Shown piece by piece: positions 62,955 through 64,000 of a stretch of 64,000 bases of DNA; positions within the stretch are counted from its first letter, which is position 1, and every line of letters starts with the position of its first letter. The notes under the pieces were generated by a model that was not told the DNA's origin, made no database searches, and saw only the letters and a list, made by a program, of their open reading frames with translations. The position numbers and the translations under genes are program-made. The stretch is from Bacteroidota bacterium (GTDB lineage: Bacteria > Bacteroidota > Bacteroidia > Chitinophagales > Chitinophagaceae), in contig JAFDXL010000009.1 of assembly GCA_018267955.1 (NCBI GenBank), positions 398,717 to 462,716 on the forward strand, read 5' to 3'.

Positions 62955-64000
62955 CTATTTTTTCATCAGTTCCTTTATTGGCTTGCCAATGCAGCCATTG
63001 GGCATTTGTATATGCAACATAGCTGCAAGCGTTGCGGATATATCGGTCATATTTACTCTCTTAAAGTCCTCTCCATGGCGTATGCCCCAGCCATACCACA
63101 ACAGTGGTATATGGGTATCATAGGGATTCCATGTACCATGCGTGGTGCCGGTAGGGCCATAACCGCTATACCACCCGGGTTGTAATATCACCTGCAGGCA
63201 GCCGCTACGCAACCTGTTATAGCCATTCATTGCCATCTTGCAGACATTTGCAGGCGCTGTGCTATTGGATATGTGTTCCAGGTCTATTACATAAGCCACC
63301 CCATCCTGCTGTTCAAACCATTCTGTCACAAGGCGTTTTACAGCTTCACGATCCATTTTGTATTTATCAATATTGCGGTCATTCAGATACACCTGGTAAT
63401 TGCTAAGATCTTTTACCAGGCTGTCTTTACCCGTTTTCTCTTTCAGCCATTTGTTGAGCGATGTAAAAGCATCTCCTTCCATACGGTTTCCGGCAGGCAG
63501 TTTAATGCTTTGCATGTAATCAGCATTATGCGCTGCGCCGTGGTCTGCGGTCAGGAATATTGTATAATTACCCGCTCCCACATGCCTGTCCAGGTATCTC
63601 AGCAAAGAAGCTATCTCTTTATCCAGCCTCAGGAACATATCTTCTGCTTCAATGGAGTTAGGAGTAAATGCGTGGCCTACATAGTCTGTTGACGAAAAAC
63701 TAATACATAGGAAATCTGTTTCACTACCCTGCCCCATTTCCGCACCTGCAATACATGCTTTAGCGGCTTTGACAAGCATCGTATTTGCAGTTGGCAGATA
63801 TCTGAGCCTGTAATAATTTTTCTGAGCACCTGCTACTGAATGGGGAAACGTGACGTTATTCTCTCCTTTAATAGGCCCTTCGAATATATTCTTGTCTGGC
63901 AGGCTTTGCACATAACTATCCTTATCGTACAAAGTAACCCATGTGCTATTGACGAAACTATCTGCCCATCGTTTGTTGTTGAATTTCACCATCCATTCCG
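62955..64000 (-). CDS. Alkaline phosphatase superfamily protein (PafA-like), 5' end beyond the window
   Basis: About 348 residues are visible, and the frame continues past the right edge. The metal-binding C-terminal half of the AlkP superfamily is clear: DFLCISFSSTDYVGHAF (Asp/His), FLTADHGAAH (Asp-His) and, near the end, TGTTHGTWNPYDTHIPLLWYG. This layout fits PafA, a calcium-dependent periplasmic phosphatase common in Bacteroidota. The phospho-acceptor Thr and the signal peptide lie outside the window. The stop is 4 bases from the convergent NlpC/P60 gene. Confidence 0.85.
   Translation of the reverse strand, partial: EWMVKFNNKRWADSFVNSTWVTLYDKDSYVQSLPDKNIFEGPIKGENNVTFPHSVAGAQKNYYRLRYLPTANTMLVKAAKACIAGAEMGQGSETDFLCISFSSTDYVGHAFTPNSIEAEDMFLRLDKEIASLLRYLDRHVGAGNYTIFLTADHGAAHNADYMQSIKLPAGNRMEGDAFTSLNKWLKEKTGKDSLVKDLSNYQVYLNDRNIDKYKMDREAVKRLVTEWFEQQDGVAYVIDLEHISNSTAPANVCKMAMNGYNRLRSGCLQVILQPGWYSGYGPTGTTHGTWNPYDTHIPLLWYGWGIRHGEDFKRVNMTDISATLAAMLHIQMPNGCIGKPIKELMKK

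Overview
The window looks like chromosomal DNA of a Bacteroidota member, most likely in or near the Chitinophagaceae. The evidence is: promoters of the Bacteroidota type (TTTG, about 19 bases, TAnnTTTG); a secreted protease with a type IX secretion C-terminal sorting domain; the futalosine menaquinone gene mqnE; conserved Bacteroidota-only hypothetical families; and giant Rhs/YD-repeat proteins with Sec signal peptides. It is not phage or plasmid DNA: housekeeping genes (topoisomerase IV subunit A, era, initiator tRNA) fill the right third.

Region 1, 1-23.4 kb, is one long minus-strand operon. Read 5' to 3' it encodes an outer-membrane barrel protein with a periplasmic coiled coil, a secreted Fn3-like protein, an OmpH/Skp-like chaperone, a small lipoprotein, a 1934-residue SpvB/TcB-like protein, a small LolA-like secreted protein, a 3431-residue Rhs protein, and a lipoprotein whose start overlaps the Rhs stop by 4 bases. 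The Rhs C-terminal tip closely resembles the lambda-type endolysin (GH104 lytic transglycosylase). The overlapping lipoprotein is therefore a good candidate for a periplasmic immunity protein. Just downstream lies a truncated second copy of the Rhs core, as in loci that store alternative toxin tips. I read the whole as a Sec-dependent, contact-toxin-like Rhs system with its own envelope proteins. This is the most novel feature of the window.

Region 2, 23.7-41.2 kb, is rich in genome maintenance and defence. It holds an imuA-imuB-dnaE2 mutagenesis operon behind a repeated GTACAAAT operator candidate; rmuC; a 1951-residue DUF4011-helicase-Vsr-like protein (Hhe-type defence); a 1.2 kb gene-poor stretch with tiny ORFs and a strong terminator; a PAS histidine kinase with a response regulator; and a fragment of a KAP-type NTPase.

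Region 3, 41.3-64 kb, is ordinary chromosome: a membrane histidine kinase, an acetyltransferase-amidohydrolase fusion, a heterodisulfide-reductase-like iron-sulfur pair, topoisomerase IV subunit A, a DUF151 nuclease, an M43 protease, mqnE, MFS, DedA and DAACS membrane proteins, a PLP deaminase, era, an initiator tRNA, small lipoproteins, an NlpC/P60 hydrolase, and an alkaline phosphatase cut by the window edge. Function assignments rest on motif recognition by eye; no database search was possible.
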